In this document: positions 21,698-35,407 of the stretch, piece after piece
Numbering within the stretch: position 1 is the stretch's first letter
Layout of the letters: each line of letters opens with the position of its first letter
NCBI GenBank assembly: GCA_021292105.1
Contig: CM037870.1
Location: 12,498,234-12,562,233 of the forward strand
DNA from: Anadara kagoshimensis
Lineage: Eukaryota > Mollusca > Bivalvia > Arcoida > Arcidae
DNA length: 64,000 bases
Direction of reading: 5' to 3'
Program-made: the position numbers and the translations under genes
Notes under the pieces: model-generated
What the model was told of the DNA's origin: nothing
Databases searched by the model: none
Seen by the model: the letters and a program-made list of their open reading frames with translations, nothing else

Positions 21698-21984
21698 GTA
21701 CAATTCCGAGTTAAAACAAGAATAAATAAATTATTCGGATAACCTCGGGGTCGATCTACCCTTCATTGATTTTTGTTCGACAACACTTGTGTTTTCTTGT
21801 TTACGCAGTTATTTAACTACGCGGGTTTAAAATTATTATCAAAATATTTGAATTCGTTGGAAGAATCTGTTATAATCGTCATGTTGTATGGATAAGTGGT
21901 CCAGGAAGCCCAACTTCATGTCGGAAATAAGGGATTCTAGCTGTTGTTAGGGATTACCGGGAAACTCCTGTGATGCCGGAAACA

Positions 21985-22017
21985 ATGGGGTGTGCACAAA
22001 CCAAGAAGACGGCACAG
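21985..22017 (+). CDS. Candidate first coding exon, MGCAQTKKTAQ
   Basis: ATG in strong context (ACAATGG), 11 codons, donor GTAGGG in phase 0. Gly2-Cys3 after Met suggests dual lipidation. An in-frame ATG lies 12 bases upstream. Confidence 0.5.
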
Positions 22018-25000
22018 GTAGGGATACAACCAAACGCAGTCATATTAATTAATCAATAAGTGTAAAACTCAGGTTAAAATCATATTATACCGTTATCTGA
22101 TAAAATCAGCCTTCTGTTCAAGGAGAAATGTAATTGAAAAAGTGTTAACTAATGGAACTGGAAAGCAATTTATAAAAAACGGAAAAGATAAGAAAAAGCA
22201 CATGTTAATAAATAAATACATAAATAAAAAATATATAAATCAATTTAAAGATAATTTATTCATGATCATAAAATCTTTTTATTTCAAGCATCCATAAGGT
22301 AAACGTTTATATACATACTGCTGGGGCCTAACTGAAAAAACCTCAAAATATTGATAAAAAATAAACGGTACAGTCCATGTTTAAATCGCGATCTCAAAAT
22401 CAACATAAAAACTTTGAAAACTGGAAAATTAACTTAAACATGTGAACTTCTACCAGGGAGACGAGGTCGGGTGCTCCGGGATGATAATCTCCATCTGTCT
22501 AACCAGCTACACTTGCCTCCCACGTGTAAAATAAAACTGGAATGAAAAAATCGAACCTGAAACTAATTTATTTCTTTTCTTTTCTGGGTTCCACAAGCTG
22601 CGAATTGACACCCTCACCCCTGCGCAATTTTCTTAGAATCACAAAAATTAGAGCCCGAGAAATAAATGATTTGCAGAATATCATTATCTGTTCAAATTCG
22701 ACTTCTGACACAGGAGAGATTTAACCGAGAAAAATATATAATGTTCGACCCGAGAGCCAAACCCGAATATTTCTTGACTCCAATCAATGTACATGTGTGT
22801 TTATTTATTTGTTTATGTCTTTGGATAACCTAAATGCTCTTGCAGTTTCTAAATGTTGGAGACATGATGATAAAACTTTTGTGACGCAACATGATTTATT
22901 TGACGTCACAAAGTTCCATTCTCTATTTTGATTTTACACGTGGCGGGTTAGGATAGTTTGAAAGAGGATGTGTATCCTTCCGAAGCACCCGTTCTCAATC
23001 CCAATTTCCTTGGTAGATGATTTCGTGTTTGATTTAATTTTTCAGTTTTCAAACTTATTTACTTTTGGATTGTGATTTGGACATGGATAGGCATGTTTGT
23101 GTTCCACGTGTTTAACTCAATTTGCAATTTTTCTCTTGATTGGGGCCTCAGATTGGTGGGTTGGGGGGGTTGGGGGTTGGGGGGGGGGTTTGAATTGGAA
23201 ATGGGCAAGTATGTTTGTGTTTTACCAATGTGCATATGTGTTTTATGATTTGACTTGATTCCATCTCTCCTGCTGGAGAATGGGTCAAATATTATGATTT
23301 CATTACTAGCATTATTACGATTAAAGTTTTGCAACAAATTGTCTATGACCATGCAATATTTAAATGACAATATATGAATTCCCTTTTCTCTCAGATAAAT
23401 TATACATGTTATGTCACTAATTTTAGTTTTCCTACACTTTTCGACCCTTTAAATATACGGGTGTGCCGAAGAAGAACGGAAATATCTAGATTGTATATAT
23501 GCCAGAGGTCATCAGATAAGGTCCCATTCAAAACTACAAATCCATATACTTTCTATATATACAGCACAGATCTGTCGAAAATTTAACGCAGTGCAAACCG
23601 ACAACTCATTGTTCGCTATATATAACTCAACACACAATGTATTTTAGTCAACTGATAATCCATCTCTAGGCTGCTGTTTGGCCACTAGCTATTCATATCT
23701 CTGAGCCACTCGGCAACCAAGCTCCGACTCCTTATAAGTTGGATCGGTGTTAAACTTTGGACAAAACTGTACTCTATACCCGTCTATAGACTTGACATTT
23801 CTGTAAAAGAGCTGCCGTAATTAATGCATATTTCGTGTGTTACTGTACGCATAACAATCCTATCTTATCTTCAAATCTATTACATATATATTCTATTGTT
23901 ATGTATATTTTAATTTTTTGTCGGATTTTTTCTTTCACTTTCTGTCTCGTTTTCCGATTCACCTTTTATATTATTCATATATTTATTAAAGTCTCCTATT
24001 TTAAAATTTTAAACGTAGCGTGATTTTTAAATGTATTTAAATTTAAATTTTGATTGACATTATCGAGGTTATTAGTGACTAATTCGTAAACAAGTTAAAG
24101 TTGGTGACGTGCTGGTTTCTTCCTTGTTTTGGTGAAAATGAAAATAAACAATAAGCAACTAACAGTTGCCAAGAGCATAAGTTAAATTGGAGATACCCAT
24201 TTTTATTCTCGAATAAAAAATTCATTTTGACTTAAAAAGCCTAAACAGTACAATGGAATTAACCTATTTTTAACTTCTGTGAATTTTTTAAAAATAAGTT
24301 TGATGTAAAGTATTATCATTTAACTTTTTTGAAAAATGGTTTTGTATATGGTTTACTATCTTGTTCTGATGATTTAACATTTTACAACAAATTATTGCCA
24401 AAAGTAAAAGTTATTTTATTTATTATTATTGTTTTTTTTTGTTTAGAAATTGTGTTTAAAGTTTATTTTCTGTTTAAATATGTTTGTAATAATAAACAAC
24501 TTTCAAGGTTATGCATATTTTAATTTTTGAAAAGTGATGTGATACAGTGCTTACGGCAGTAGCGGATCATTAGTGCAATATTCACTGCTCTCCGAGAAAA
24601 ACTTCGCTGCCGATTGTATGTTTTTGGCACTATCAATTGACATTTCTCCACTCTTTCAATTTATCATTAGATGATTAAAATCGTCCGACTATAAGTATGA
24701 GCAATCCACGCGTTTTGTATCCTATGTATTTACGTCAGTAACGAATCAATTTGTGAGTAGCGGATCGCGCTACCTAGTGTCAAGAAAACGATATACGATT
24801 AACTCAAAACATGATTAGTTTGAGTTTCCATCATTCAATTGCAAAAAATACTAATCATGAAACAATATTAAAGAATTTTAATCGTTATAGCAACATATGT
24901 CATGATTAAAATAAATAACAAAAACAAATTATCGCAATGTCCCTAATAAATTAAGTCAATCAACATTGTCTTAAATACAGAATTATAAAAGCAGTAAATG

Positions 25001-28000
25001 GCGAAGAAAATAAAATAAAATAATTGTACCTTATTTTACTTTATTAGTTATAAATATTATGACATACTCTTGTCCATGAAGATTTTATTTTGACAAGAAC
25101 AGTATATGCATACAATGATACTTACTGGTATTGTACGCTGTATATCATAGGTCCAAAATTGTTACCAGACAAAAATATAGAACGGAATAAAACTTTAATT
25201 GTCTTAAACACAAAATATAGGGTTGGATATTAATGTATTTATTCAATATATTCTAATCTCATACAGATTATTCTCAAGCATGACAATTATGGCTTCTTTA
25301 AAATGCCCATTGATCTGGTCTTATCATAAGTGGCATGGCATGACAATGCCCCCATCTTTCTCATGGGATACTGGCCATGGAGGGAAGCTAGGCACTGGTT
25401 CTCCAATAGCCTTTGCATAACTGAACATAGCTGGATCTATCATTTTTCTGAAAGCTTCAGACAGCCCCATGGGTACATGCCATATTTTTCTTAGCCTTTC
25501 GAGAGGTCCCCTGTAGACAGCAGCTGATCCGTTATTGCCGTAATTGCACCCTGCATAAACTGGTTTATTTTTTATTGTCATGAAATGTTAAGCTCAATAA
25601 AGGTTTATGTCGTGAAAGAAGACATGTTAACGAGTGTAAAGAGCTATTGTAATCATTTCAAACTACCTTTGAAAGTATTAAACACGTTGGTCAAATCGAA
25701 AGATAGGTTTTGTAAATCACATCCATGTCGCTGAGACGCTTGTGACATTCGCATTAAAAAGCCGAGAATTTAAAAAATAGGACGTTTATCAACACAAATG
25801 AAACGTAGAATTAAGTAAAAATACCAGCTTTACAGAAATATATCCGAGTTTTATTGGTCTCTCGTAATGATATGGAAAGAATTAACTTTATTCTAAAAAA
25901 TGATCCGCTACTGACTGAGATCCGCTACTGCCGTAAGCACGTTTTAATTTAATTCGTTTAATTTTCGCAAATAGAGCCATTTCAATATATGCGCACAGTC
26001 CTATTTTTGCGTGGTACCAATATTACAATCATTGAAAATGCATATCGAAATTATACAAAAGTTAAATATCCGCGAAAGTTTTATCTCGCGTCTTGTTACT
26101 TTCGCGAATTAACGTGAAAATAAATCAAACACCATAATTCCCCCATTCGTTTAGATGTGTTGGTTATGATAAATATTTTGAAATAAATAGTTGACCAGAG
26201 TTCAAGTTTATTTTTTGAAAAAAAATGGGGGTTTTAAATTTCACAATTTATGTTGTTGGTAACATTAAATATCTAACCTTTATGCATTTTATTTATTTAA
26301 TAAGCAGGCTAATGTTCGTTACATTGGAGATTGTAACTAAATAGATATACACGACGAAACATGTTTATAATAAGAACAGTATTCATTCCCAATGATTCGT
26401 CACTTTAAATCGAAAATAATTTTATAATATTTTATCAACATATTCTTTCTGTCTTTTTGGTGTATTTCACGTTAAAATATTCAAGGGATCTCATCGTTTA
26501 AATTAGGCTCCATCGCAGTCAAGGTGATAGTGTGGTGATAGTGTGGTGATAGTGTGAGATAGTTTGTCAGTTAGCTTATACAAGTTTGGTGTCTTTATTT
26601 TAGGATTTGAGTTTTTCTTTAAGTCTGTCAAGAATTGGGCCTCTGAGAGCAATTGGTCAAATGTTCGTGCTTACGGGTAAAGTCGTCTCTCCCCGCCTCG
26701 GCCAATTTCTAATCCGTGAGAAAGTGTATTAGTTTGTTTGTCGAAGGTATGCGGTTTTTCTACGGTTCCCAGTACCATCCAAGAATTGACAACCACTACG
26801 AATGAATAAAAAAAATCTTGTCTGTGTGTAAAACCACATTACTTCATTTAATAGTAGTACATGAAAAATTACTAGATGCGTGACGTTTAAGACTTAAAAT
26901 TTGTCTCTTACGCATGCTTAGGCATAGGTTACAGTTCGTCGTAACCATCACAAATCTCGGTCATCTTAATAAAATAATGTTGATTCAGATGATTGTACAA
27001 ATATTGGGTGCAGTTGCACTATGACGTCAAACTAAGAAAATAATGACGGAAAGTCTGCAAAGTTCACACCTTGCATTTAAGACGAATTCATTCAATCTAA
27101 GCATACTTAGAACAGTAAATCCTCCATTTTCTAGAATAATTGCGACATTCATTGCAACGCAATTAATATGCCTCCAAAAAGAAGTAAAGGACATATACAT
27201 GCATTTAGAGTGTTTAACCCATTTCTTCCGGTCAAACGTTTCTCAAAAACTACTTGACACATGCATATTCTTGATGCAACTTCATGGAAACAATATTTGG
27301 GTGCAGTAGAAATGCTATTGGCTACCCACATTTTGATCATCCACATGGTTGGGGCTCAAAAAGGGCTACGTTGGGTACCGTTGTGTGTGATATTTTTGTA
27401 ATAACATTAAATTTAATAATAACTTGTTGTTTATACTGTTAGGAATGCAAAAGTTAAAAAATGTGATTTTGTACGCAGCTGACCCATTTTCCCAGTCACA
27501 GTCACATACATAGATCATCAAAGAGAAATGTCTGAGTAGGGTCGAGCATTTGTTTCCTAAGTCATTCTGTCATCATGTAATAAAACACGTGAACTATTAA
27601 TCTCGGATAATCGTATTCATTTTCTTAGCTTCCGCCAATTTCCACTTAGCCCTACTTCACCTTAACGTCTGAAATCGTTTTGCACGTACAGGACGCACCT
27701 GACGAAAGTTTAACATTGAGCTAATGAAAAAGAGTCAAAGCTCGGACGTCTAGTGACCGAGATATGTATAGCTACTGCTAGAAGAACTGTCGAAAGAGGA
27801 AGCCGTTGCTAAAAAGCTTTTAAAATATATAGATCAAGAGGGGGTCGAGATTAGAAACTTATTCGGTGGTTAATGTTAAATATTCGACAGGACTGTGATA
27901 AAGGAATTTTAATCTGGACGGTTTGAGTGTCGAATTGTCATATGCTACCACTTAGATTTGTCGTAAGTTTAAGTATACGTAAAGGTCTAGGTCTGCGTCA

Positions 28001-31000
28001 TTTGTGAATTATTTGTCCTCAATAAAATAAAATTCTATAAATAGTTTTGTGTATTGGATGTTGAATGTTAAGGCTCTGTATGAAACTGCCATATGAATGT
28101 TTACTATATCATTAAATCATCATTGAAACTTTTAAGGTTGCATATGAAAACTCCTTGAGCATAATCACTAGATCAGTACCAATTTATTGTCGCAATAGAA
28201 TGCATAAGGGATGTGCTGAGAGGAAAATTTGCGAGAAGATGAATTTCTTGTATTAAATGAAACATGGAAATTCAGCAAATTGGGACCCTCAGTCAGTAAG
28301 TTGCACTCTTGTTATGCCCATAACTTCTAGGCAAATGAGCAAACCAATTTGGGTTAATGATATGGGTATCTCCCATCAACGTTGATGCTTTGCAAAAAAG
28401 TTTCGTAAAAAGTTCTTCATGGTTTTTGGATAGTTACTCCGGACAAGAAATGTCTAGACGAACGGACGGACTTTCGAATATTACAACCCTCTTTTTCTTC
28501 GAAAGACTGGGGATAAAGAAGGAATAATTCCTGAATTTATAACTTTAAAGGAAGACGTTAACGCGTCGATTTTACTTAGCCAGGGGATATACAAAATATG
28601 TATAATACAAGTATATTGTACACTGTACTAGAACATATAGTAGCGATGTGAATTTTGCTCCTTTGTTGTTCAGAACGTTTGTGCCTTTTCACCAACGTTT
28701 TCACTCGAATGGCATTTTTAGAAAGATTTTATTGTTTGTTGATGTTTTAACGATAAAGTTGTTTCTTTACTTATCTCAATTTATTGTTGTATTGTAAATT
28801 TCTTATAGCCCAACCATGTTGCAGAAAAATTGGCCTACGAAAAACAAAAGCAATTTAAGGTAAACAAGTGTGTCACCAACATTCACCTTACTGTTGAAAT
28901 ATTTGAGTTTTGATTTTTGGAGTGACACAATTTTCACTAATCAAGTTTCCACGTGTTTGTTTCTAACATTGATTTGCACAAGTTGAAACCTTGTCTGTAA
29001 GCAGAGATGTAGAAAATTGAGGCATGTTTTCATTAACTAAAGTTGTTGCTCATATTGACCTTTGTAATGCACCCAAGAGTGTCATGCCTGTAGTGACACG
29101 AAATATATGAATTTTAAGTCCTCGCTGAAAAATTATGTGACTTTTATTTTCAATGTCAAGACCTTGGCGAACGAACAACGCCGAACTCCCACAAGGGAAG
29201 CGAGCACTCTTCAAATTGAAATACCGCAATAATTTTTGAGAATTTCGTTCTTTATTTGCCATTAAAATACAAAATGCTATTTTCAATATGTATACTACTA
29301 TGTAGATATTCATTTTACCATTTTAAAAATGAATTGACAAATTAAAATGGGTTACCAAAAGCTAACAACTGATTTGTAAGTTAAAATGATTGTAAATAGA
29401 TTCATATCTGTTTTTACATTAAAAGCAAACCTATACATTCTTTGAGAAAACCAAACATCAAAAGTTTAGCAAACAGAAATTGATATACTTGGTGATCTAT
29501 GGCTTAGCTTTTAGGGTCAGGTTTCAGTGAAATTTAGCGTCTATTGTGATATGTTAAACAATTAGAACTTTGTTGATGCGGAAGCAAACATTTCATTGGA
29601 ATCTTTTTCTATTCTATATAGGACTGATCTATCATTTTGTCTAACCATGTGGTTGAGTGTTTGTTGGTTATTGTCAGATCTGGATGATGATCTATTTAAA
29701 AGTTAGTACCGATTTTCCGAAATTTAGAATGAAAAGAAATAATTTTTTCCAAGATTGAGATCAAACAGATGTTTTGTACCAAAAGGTGGTAAAACATTGA
29801 TATTAGTGAAAAAATTATTGTGAGAAAGAGCAAAAAGCTTATTTTAAGGTAAAACGCCTAAATGCTTACGTCATGAATCAGAACATGCTCGATTCAATGA
29901 TGTTTTTTGGACTGTGTCTTCGCGTACAGGTGCAAAAATATGGAAGAATAAAGTTATGAGGTAGTACAATGATGATAGAATATATTAAAATAGAAGAAGA
30001 ACATGCGACAGGAAAATATGCACCTGGCAACAGCCAACGAAAGTAGAAACACGAAACAACATTTATAAGCTAATGATAAAATAACCGAAAAAGACAATAC
30101 AAACCAAGCGCGTATTGGGACCTGGTTATAAAATAAACTTTGAACAAGCACTTTTGTAAATATATTGATGTGGATATGGTACTATGGTAGGGTCACCCAA
30201 TGAACACGTATGGGAACCGCGGATTATAAAATTCCCGATTTTGTAAAGGCACTATCGAAATACATGGATATTGATATGGTTATAGTACTATTGTAGGACC
30301 CCCAAATCATCCTACTATTTATTGTGCAGCCAGTGCTCTATAATTGACTAACATTAAAAACAATAATGACGGGTAGGTCCGTCCAAGTAAAGGATGATAC
30401 CCAAAACGCCGAGCTATCCGCCTATAGGATTCAAAATTTAAAAGTATGTTGAATACATATTGATAGTGAAAAAAATTAAAGCTACTATCATTATGTAAAA
30501 GTTTATATGGTAAAAATCTCAGTAAAATATTGCATTATATGTTTAACAAATGCAATCCATTTGTCAAGTCTCCGTAATACTCTATACAAAAATGGAACAA
30601 GTCATTGAAAATCAACACGTTTTTTAATAAATAGACATAGAGCGCATGCCTCTCCATTAAAAATATTTTGAATATAAAAACTATATTATTTTACTGTTGG
30701 ATATGTAAAATATGGTTAATGGAGAGATATGCGCTGATACTGAATTTTGTAAAAATCAATGTTTAGAGAGATACCCCAATATAACCTCTTAATATACCGT
30801 TCTATACCCGTACTTGATATTAATAAACCCTGCGTGGTGTAGTGGGTATACGTAGGGACTACTAAGTTATACGTTGGTGGTTCGAATCCCAAAGTTACAA
30901 TTTTATTTTTCAACTTATTTTATTTTAATAAAATATATATTTTACGCCTTTATTTCTTTTTTATCTTACTTGGTGTTAGAATTTAAATGCAATATTATTT

Positions 31001-33350
31001 ATTTCTGCCACAAATAACATAATAGAAAAAAAGACATGCACGCATAGTTGTTTTATACATACAATATATATAACGATATTACAATCCAATTTAAGGCCAC
31101 TTGTCATTTCCCGTGTGTTTCGTGTATGTTGAACACGTACTAGTAAACAAAATGCCAAAACATATTGAGTGCATTCGTCGCCCGAAGAAAGGCCATAGAC
31201 GAAAAGTCGGGGTAGGTTTCATGTGTGATGAATGTCACTTGCTGCACAAAACTGAATATCATGAACCTGCGGTTGGTCGAATAGACTTGAAATCTGAGTG
31301 TATAGACCTACCCATTTTGAGTTGCGGCAAAAAATTGCCATTTGCCTTATTTGCAAAGAAAAGGTTTCCGCCATGAAACTTACACCAATTCAGACAAGAA
31401 CTGGCATTTTCGTCAAACAAGGTATTCTTGTACCATCTGGTGTTCGCATATGCTGTAATCATTTATCTAGAAAAAATATATAACCTTCAGTAATCTTTGA
31501 TGCTTCAAAGATGGAAAAAGTTTCATCAAGTCAACATAAATCGGAATTCATCGAATTATTAAACAATCTCCAAATAAGAATCCTTGATTGTAAAAGTAGA
31601 AAAATTGATTCCGATTATACAAATGACCTTTCTGATGATGACTGGACTTAGCATCTTGTAACAAAGGTTATATTAGTAAAGTCTACAGCACTAAGGTCTA
31701 AAAGCTTTGCGTTAGGGCTGCTTTTGACAAAGCTTCAAACTGGTCTTTACCATGAACTCTTAGCAACACTATGTGCTCTGAAAAATGCTCCACAGGTGTC
31801 AAGCATTTTTCTGAAGCACGGGTGGCTCTAACAACAGAGTTTCTTAAACGCCTTCTATCACTGATTTGATCTAAATACAAGTATGACGACCTAAATCGAA
31901 GTATTGTGCTATGAAATCACACTGTCAGCTTACACACATCATTATAAAAAAGGAAAAATGTTTTTCATATGCAAGGTATATATTTACACAGAGATTTATT
32001 TGTACTTGGCCTCGAAGTAGTGACGGGTATAGAGGCCTGAAAAGGGTTTAACCTAGTTTATTGCGTATATATTCCTATAGGCGGATAGCTCGGCGTTTTG
32101 GGAATCATTCTTTTGATTCCCTTAATTTTCGCGAATATTGTCATTTAATATATTTGCGTGCTTTTAATTTTGCGTCGTCTTATAATGCCAGTGAAAAAGT
32201 AAAAGTGAATTATTTCCAAATGAAGTATTAACGGATGCTTCATTTTCGCGTCTTGTATGTAAATTTTCCGATTCACAGTTTTCAAATAAAGAGATACAGT
32301 TCAATATTGTTATCTCGAACTCCACGGGGATAGCTGTATCAGGGGCGGATTCAGTATTTTTTTAAAGGGGGTGGGTGGCATGGGTGGGTTGAGAATTATA
32401 TCAATGCTAGGGGCGAGCGCCTAAGGCGCGAGCTTCCAGAGACGAGGGGTCTATATATATATGGCACGTATACAGAAATGGGTTGTTATATTAACATATG
32501 GGGGTTCCAGTATATTTTTAAAGGGGGGTTGGTGGCATGGGTGGGTTGAGAATTATATCAATGCTAGGGGCGAGCGCCTAAGGCGCGAGCTTCCAGAGAG
32601 GAGGGGCTATGGCACGTATACAGAAATGGGTTGTTATATTAAAATATGGGGGTCACATCATTCAATAGCCCTCTCTCTTTTAAATTTTTCAAAGGGGAAA
32701 AAAATAAAACCGCCACTGTGTATATACATGTACATGTATGTATTAAAAACCTTTGGACCACCAATACCAACGGACTAAAATCGTTCTTGTTGCCTAGTTA
32801 ATTATAAAGAGCTATTGATTTAGTGAAGAACTAATCGTTGTAACATGAAAATAATTTTCTCTTGCCATGTTGTTAACATTTTAGGCTACATGGGTCCAAA
32901 TTTCTTTAAAAAAATCTTTTTTAATCAAAGAGCTCCTAAGAGATAAGATATTTCGTTTGCAGAAGAGGGTAACGCCGTGCAAGTAAAAAGATCAATATAC
33001 ATTTTATCGAAATATCATTTCTTATAGATCGAGTTAATATTCCCGCCAGCAATATAAACATTTTGCCCCCATGCGGCCCATGCTAACTGTGGGTGAATGA
33101 GGTGACTGAAATATCACTAGCCTAGTTTTGAATATCTTGCTGGATTAAATAGACATTTTTCGCAAAATGTTTGCCACCACTAAAATAATACGAGAGAGGG
33201 TTGACAAATAGTTCGCTTGTCGAATGTCGTTGGTTTTCTCTGAATATTCTTGTATTCAACATCATCTTGAAAGAACATTATTTAATCTCTCTCTTATAGA
33301 AGTTTTCGGTCTTTTCCTCGAACTGTGCCTTCATGGTGTAGACTTGAATT

Positions 33351-33402
<52 letters not shown>

Positions 33403-35348
33403 GTCATCATCATCATCATCATCAACACCACCACCACCATCTGGAAATGTAGAACACATTATGCAAATTTTGGGCTGCATCTGGACTGTATTTTGGTTAA
33501 ATTACATATCTTGTACCATGCATGGCTTGTACATTGGGTCATTGTATTGAAAAGCATTACACCTCAGTTCAATTTCATCTTCCTGTTGCCTTTAAATGCA
33601 AATCAAAGCCCAACCACTGATTCAATAAAGCACGCGATAACTGTCACATTAGCTTGTGGGCATGCAATAGTTATGACGTAACCAAGCATAAACATTCACC
33701 TCAGTATATAATTTTTATGTCACCTCTGTACAACCGTATAAATGGGGTCAAACATAATCATCTCTTTCATGTTTATTTGCATGACAAAAATGTAAATTGA
33801 TTATGATCTAGGAAGAAAAAACTCCTTCTCAAGATATATAGTTTAAACATGTTAAAGTCGTCGATAAAGGACCAATAGATAAGCACTAGGAAGTGAAATT
33901 TAAAATTTCAATTTATTTATTTATTCTTTAAAGTCTCAATTTAAAGTAGGTATTCGTTTTTAAACTGTGTTGTAAAATAATGTATAAGTATTTAAATTAT
34001 AAAATCGTAAAATATATGTGATTTTAAAAATATAGGTCTTATATATTACGACTCGATTAATTTTGAATTAAATTTTCTAACACACTATGAAAGGGGCATG
34101 GATGTCTGAGCGGTTTAAAGCGCGCGCTGACGGATTTCGGAGTGGCACACTCAGGACATATCCTAGTTTGAGAAAATTTGTCATTTCGTTTGCCGAAGGT
34201 CGATGACTTGCTTCGGACACTCCGATTTCCGAACTGACCACCTCGATATAAGTAAAACAGATCTTTAAACGCCTTATTACTCCACCCTCTCCACTTTCCT
34301 TCCTCACGCAACGCTATGACGCGAACGACAACGTGTTTTTCAAAAGCTTACCAGTAGCAAATTAAAGTAACCAAAAACATGACCCTCCCCCTTTAAAAAA
34401 GACCATTTGACCACTGATGACAAAAATCCGGATTTGGAAGGTCAAGCAAACAATTCCTGTCCAAACCATATTCCCAAATGCAAAGAAAAAACTTTGAAAA
34501 CTGGCAATTTTATTTTTAAAATCGTGAACTTCCACCAGAAAAATGAAGCTGGGTTAGCACTGAAACAACTCCTAATAACGTTCCGCGCCTAAGGAAGCCC
34601 AGTCTGCCTAAGGAAGCCCAGTCTGCCTAAGGAAGTCCAGTCTGCCTAAGGAAGCCCAGTCTGCCTAAGGAAGTCCAGTCTGCCTAATGAAGCCCAGTCT
34701 GCCTAATGAAGCCCAGTCTGCCTAAGGAAGCCCAGTCTGCCTAATGAAGCCCAGTCTGCCTAATGAAGCCCGGTCTGCCTAATGAAGCCCAGTTTGCCTA
34801 ATGAAGCCCAGTCTGCCTAATGAAGCCCGGTCTGCCTAATAAAGCCCGGTCTGCCTAATGAAGCCCAGTCTGCCTAATGAAGCCCAGTCTGCCTAAAGAA
34901 GCCCAGTCTGCCTAATGAAGCCCAGTCTTCATTAGGAGTTGCTACTTAGCACCTCTTGTATGTAACGGCAAATGTGTGTGCAGTATGGTGGTTCAACTAG
35001 TACTGTTGTAGACATGAGTGACTGTCTCAATTATTATGCAACCAAATAATTCCAAAATCACGATCATAAAAAAACATCAAGTGTGCAAACACACGTTTCA
35101 ATGTCTAAAATATCGACCTCCTATATCAAGCTTATCTGTCAAGTTGCAATTGATTTCCCATACTTCCAGACCAAAGTCTATCCAAATACACCTCCTGTAA
35201 AGAAAACGTTTAGGCCTTAAAATATTATCAATGTGTTTCCGTTCACCCAACCGACCCTAAATTGTTCGATGTATGTCTTCCCTATTTTATATGACAATAT
35301 TTTGATAAGCAAGGCTAAAGTTTGCACCCTTGCCCCATATGATTAATG

Positions 35349-35407
<59 letters not shown>

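Larger units (their letters stand above)
30389..32114. mobile_element. 1.7-kb DNA transposon with ~30-41-bp inverted ends and a decayed transposase
   Basis: The left end at about 30399-30429 (CCCAAAACGCCGAGCTATCC and onward to TATAGGA) is matched by its reverse complement at 32073-32102. The match continues outward with a few mismatches to about 30389 and 32114. The interior holds the broken plus-strand frame at 31101-31651. Confidence 0.7.

Noticed and set aside
33325..33681. 118-codon frame with a run of isoleucines
   Set aside because: It is a translation of the (ATC)n microsatellite.
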